From Burkholderiales bacterium (GTDB taxonomy: Bacteria; Pseudomonadota; Gammaproteobacteria; Burkholderiales; JAEUOS01), in NCBI GenBank assembly GCA_947456845.1, contig CANGUJ010000142.1, forward strand, positions 1 to 8,600: a stretch of DNA of 8,600 bases. Reading direction: 5' to 3'. Below the pieces are notes generated by a model. That model saw only the letters and a list, made by a program, of their open reading frames with translations. It ran no database searches and was not told where the DNA came from. Below, piece after piece: positions 6,425-8,600 of this stretch. Positions within the stretch are counted from its first letter, which is position 1, and each line of letters begins with the position of its first letter. The position numbers were made by a program, and so were the translations under genes.

Positions 6425-6882
6425 CCCTTTCTTGAAGCGGCGGCTTGGGCCGCCTTGATCGCATCGGGCAGGCGCTCGTCATCGCCGAGCGCGACCCGCC
6501 GGACGTCGTCTCTGCTGGCAGGCTGGTGACCCACGGCCGCGCGCGGCGCGGGCGATTTCGCTCTCGTAGTCGAGGTAGTGGCAACCCTCCGGGCGCACCA
6601 GTTCGTCGCCGTGCGCGTCGAGCGCGGTAATCGGTTTCTGGAAGTAGGTGGGCTGGGCGCGGCGGGGGGCTTGTCGGTGAATTCATAGACCCGCCTGCGG
6701 AAGCTGGTGTGCACGCACAGGATCCTGGTCGGCTCGCAAGGGGGCAGGGAGCGTACCCGAGCCTCATCAACCAGGCGTCCGTCGCCCGGTCCCAGGCCGC
6801 CGTCGACGGGCGTGGCCCAGTAGGCGCTGCCTTCGATCATGACGCGCCGGGTCTCGCGGCGCGGACCATCGAGCACACTCAT
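6421..6882 (-). pseudogene. Decayed fumarylacetoacetate-hydrolase-family gene (frameshift plus large internal deletion)
   Basis: The ATG at 6882 overlaps the large-subunit stop as ATGA, and a frame stays open to TGA at 6421-6423, giving 153 codons. The first ~70 residues match the N-terminal part of the short fumarylacetoacetate-hydrolase family: RRVMIEGSAYWA, then LPPCEPTRILCVHTSF and RRRVYEFTDKPPAAP. The family sequence then jumps to another frame at about 6642-6660, where TYFQKPITALDAHGDELV, RPEGCHYLDYESEIA continues down to about 6550. One missing base explains the jump. At about 6540-6556 the family sequence stops; the original frame resumes with RAAVGHQPASRDDVRRVAL and DERLPDAIKAAQAAA, which looks like an authentic C-terminal tail. 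Relatives have about 280-290 residues, so roughly 140 central residues with most metal ligands and the catalytic core appear deleted. Any product should be inactive. The original enzyme probably hydrolysed a product of the surrounding hydroxylase pathway. Confidence 0.8.
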
Positions 6883-8600
6883 CCCTCGTCTCGCTTGCCA
6901 CCGCGCTGCGCGGCGCGGATGGCCGCCCACACCTTCTCGCTGGTGGCCGGCATGTCGAGCGTGGTGATGCCCAGCGGCGACAGCGCATCGATCACCGCGT
7001 TCATGATGGCGGGAATCGCGCCCACCGTGCCGGCCTCGCCCGCGCCCTTGGCGCCGAGCGGGTTGAGCTTGGTCGGCACCGAGTTGTTCTCTACCCTGAT
7101 GTAGGGCATGTCGGCGGCGCGCGGCATGGCGTAGTCCATGAAACTGCCTGACAGGAGTTGGCCGGATGCGCGGTCGTACACCACCCGTTCCATCAGCGCC
7201 TGGCCCAGACCCTGGGCCACGCCGCCGTGGATCTGGCCCTTGACGCCCACCGGGTTGACCATGGTGCCGACGTCGTCGGCGACCAGATACTCGACCACCT
7301 GCACCTGGCCGGTCTGCGGGTCGATTTCCGCCTCGCAGACATGCGTGCCGTTGGGCCAGGTGTCGTTGGGAGGGGCGAAGGTGCCGGTTTCGTACAGGCC
7401 GCCTTCGAACCCCGGCGGCAGCTTGGCCACGACAAAGGCGGCCTTGGCCACCTCCTTGATGGCGACCTTGCGGTCGGTGCCGGCCACCTTGAACTCGCCC
7501 TTGTCGAATTCGATATCGCCGGCCGCGGCCTCGAGCATGTGGGCGGCGATCTTCCTGCCTTTCTCGATGATGCGGTCGGCGGCCTTCCACAGCGCGGTGC
7601 CGCCCACCACCGTGGAGCGCGAACCGTTGGTGCCCATGCCGAAAGCCACCCGGTCGGTGTCGCCGTCGATGAACTGCACCTCCGAAGGGTCCAGCCCCAG
7701 GCGCTGGTGGATGATCTGCTTGAACAGGGTCTCGTGGCCCTGTCCCTGGCTCTTGGTGCCCAGCAGCACCAGCGCGCTGCCGCTCGGGTTGAAGCGGATT
7801 TCGGCGAACTCCTGCTGGCTGGGCGAAGCCGCCCGCTCGATCGCGTTGGCAAGCCCCAGGCCGCGCAGCATGCCGCGCGCGCGCGCCTCGGCGCGGCGCT
7901 TCTCGAAGCCGGCGAAGTCCGCGGCCTCCAGCGCGCGGGTCATGCCGCGCTCGAATTCGCCGCAATCGTAGGTCACGCCGAAGGGATTGCGATAGGGCAT
8001 GGCGGACGCCGGTACCAGGTTCTTGCGGCGCAGGTCCATGCGGTCCATGCCGAGTTCGCGGGCGGCGTCGTCGAGCAGGCGTTCCATCACGTAGATCGAT
8101 TCCGGCCGCCCCGCGCCGCGATACGGCGCGGTGCCGTTGGTGTTCGCCATCATCGCCGTGACCGTCACATGCGCCGCCGGAATCGCGTACATGCCCGATA
8201 GGGTGTGCACATTGGCGAAGGTGGCCAGCAGGTTGCGGTCGGAGGACACGTAGGCGCCCACGTTGGCCAGGGTTTTCACCCGCAAGCCGAGAATCCTGCC
8301 GTCGGCATCGAGTGCGACCTCCGCGTCGGTGACGTTGTCGCGCGCGTGCTCGTCGGCGAGGATGGCCTCGCTGCGGTCGCAGGTCCACTTCACCGGGCGA
8401 CGCAACTTGCGCGCCGCCCATGGGATGAGGCGATGTTCGGGGTACTGCCACCCCTTGGTGCCGAAGCCGCCGCCGATATCGTTGGCGATCACGCGGATGC
8501 GGTGCTCGGGAATCTTGAAGATGTTGGCCGCCAGCGCGTTGCGCACGCGGTGCGGGTACTGGACATCGGCCCAGATCGTGTAGCGCTCCTCGCCCTCGTC
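6879..8600 (-). CDS. coxL: Molybdopterin-binding large subunit of a molybdenum hydroxylase (CoxL-like), N-terminus outside the window
   Basis: The last 573 residues of the catalytic subunit lie in the window; the frame runs through base 8600, so the start and about 200 N-terminal residues are missing. This subunit holds the molybdopterin cofactor and hydroxylates or oxidises the substrate. Visible motifs are TIWADVQYPHRVRNALA near the edge, GGGFGTK (8454-8474), PYRGAGRPES (8097-8126), the cofactor-contacting SQGQGHETL (about 7723-7750) and GAGEAGTVGAIPAI with the catalytic glutamate at 7035-7037. True aerobic CO dehydrogenase has AYRCSFR with an essential cysteine; here the loop is PYRGAGR. 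The protein therefore belongs to the wider Cox-like/xanthine dehydrogenase group with organic, often heteroaromatic or aldehyde, substrates. Its stop overlaps the start of the decayed hydrolase gene. Reading frame and motifs look intact, and the substrate cannot be deduced. Confidence 0.93.
   Translation of the reverse strand, partial: DEGEERYTIWADVQYPHRVRNALAANIFKIPEHRIRVIANDIGGGFGTKGWQYPEHRLIPWAARKLRRPVKWTCDRSEAILADEHARDNVTDAEVALDADGRILGLRVKTLANVGAYVSSDRNLLATFANVHTLSGMYAIPAAHVTVTAMMANTNGTAPYRGAGRPESIYVMERLLDDAARELGMDRMDLRRKNLVPASAMPYRNPFGVTYDCGEFERGMTRALEAADFAGFEKRRAEARARGMLRGLGLANAIERAASPSQQEFAEIRFNPSGSALVLLGTKSQGQGHETLFKQIIHQRLGLDPSEVQFIDGDTDRVAFGMGTNGSRSTVVGGTALWKAADRIIEKGRKIAAHMLEAAAGDIEFDKGEFKVAGTDRKVAIKEVAKAAFVVAKLPPGFEGGLYETGTFAPPNDTWPNGTHVCEAEIDPQTGQVQVVEYLVADDVGTMVNPVGVKGQIHGGVAQGLGQALMERVVYDRASGQLLSGSFMDYAMPRAADMPYIRVENNSVPTKLNPLGAKGAGEAGTVGAIPAIMNAVIDALSPLGITTLDMPATSEKVWAAIRAAQRGGKRDEG

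Noticed and set aside
7158..8201. A 347-codon plus-strand open frame opposite the large subunit
   Set aside because: It lacks any motif, and the opposite strand carries the conserved molybdopterin-binding sequence motifs.
6883..8451. A long minus-strand frame running through the large-subunit gene and continuing into the hydrolase remnant
   Set aside because: Over 6883-8451 it is an out-of-frame reading of the large subunit, rich in Arg, Gly and His; only its last part (from 6882) corresponds to the real hydrolase frame.
6879..8600. Annotation of the large subunit as a true aerobic CO dehydrogenase
   Set aside because: The active-site loop is PYRGAGR, without the cysteine-containing AYRCSFR needed for the Mo-Cu centre.

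Overview
The window is high-GC, densely coding DNA with short intergenic gaps and coding frames whose third positions are almost all G or C. Together with the gene content (aromatic-acid catabolism plus a CoxLMS-type molybdenum hydroxylase cluster), this suggests a betaproteobacterium of the Burkholderiales, most likely near Bordetella or Achromobacter. That placement is inferred from protein style and composition, not from any marker gene.

Left part, plus strand. The window opens with the last 46 codons of an unidentified gene that may be a glycosyltransferase (1-142). A small exported-looking, proline-rich hypothetical protein follows (182-541); its reading frame may have been broken by a frameshift, because protein-like sequence continues in another frame to 618. 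Next comes a co-directional block: an AMP-forming CoA ligase of the feruloyl-CoA synthase type (698-2554), a hot-dog thioesterase of the 4-hydroxybenzoyl-CoA type (2582-3001), a maleylacetoacetate isomerase of the zeta glutathione-transferase family (3077-3712) and a true fumarylacetoacetase (3788-5128). The last two are the final two steps of the homogentisate pathway to fumarate and acetoacetate. The first two activate an aromatic or hydroxycinnamic acid to its CoA thioester and release a free acid from a CoA thioester. No ring-cleavage dioxygenase, hydratase/aldolase or regulator lies in the window, so the complete pathway cannot be reconstructed here.

Right part, minus strand, convergent with the block above and only 11 bp from it. 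Transcription runs leftward through a molybdopterin-binding large subunit (6879 to beyond 8600, cut by the window edge), a decayed fumarylacetoacetate-hydrolase-family gene (6421-6882), the [2Fe-2S] small subunit (5954-6424) and the FAD-binding medium subunit (5140-5928). The three Cox-like subunits look intact within the window and should form an LMS hydroxylase/dehydrogenase. The large subunit has PYRGAGR where true CO dehydrogenase has its AYRCSFR loop, so CO is not the expected substrate.

The most unusual object is the decayed gene between the large and small subunit genes. It keeps the N-terminal part and what looks like the C-terminal tail of a fumarylacetoacetate-hydrolase-family protein. 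It has lost the catalytic middle and carries a frameshift, yet it keeps ATGA start/stop overlaps with both neighbours and an open frame from end to end. I found no RNA genes, insertion sequences, CRISPR arrays or phage genes, and no stretch above 300 bases without a gene. Apart from the remnant, this is a fairly ordinary catabolic region.
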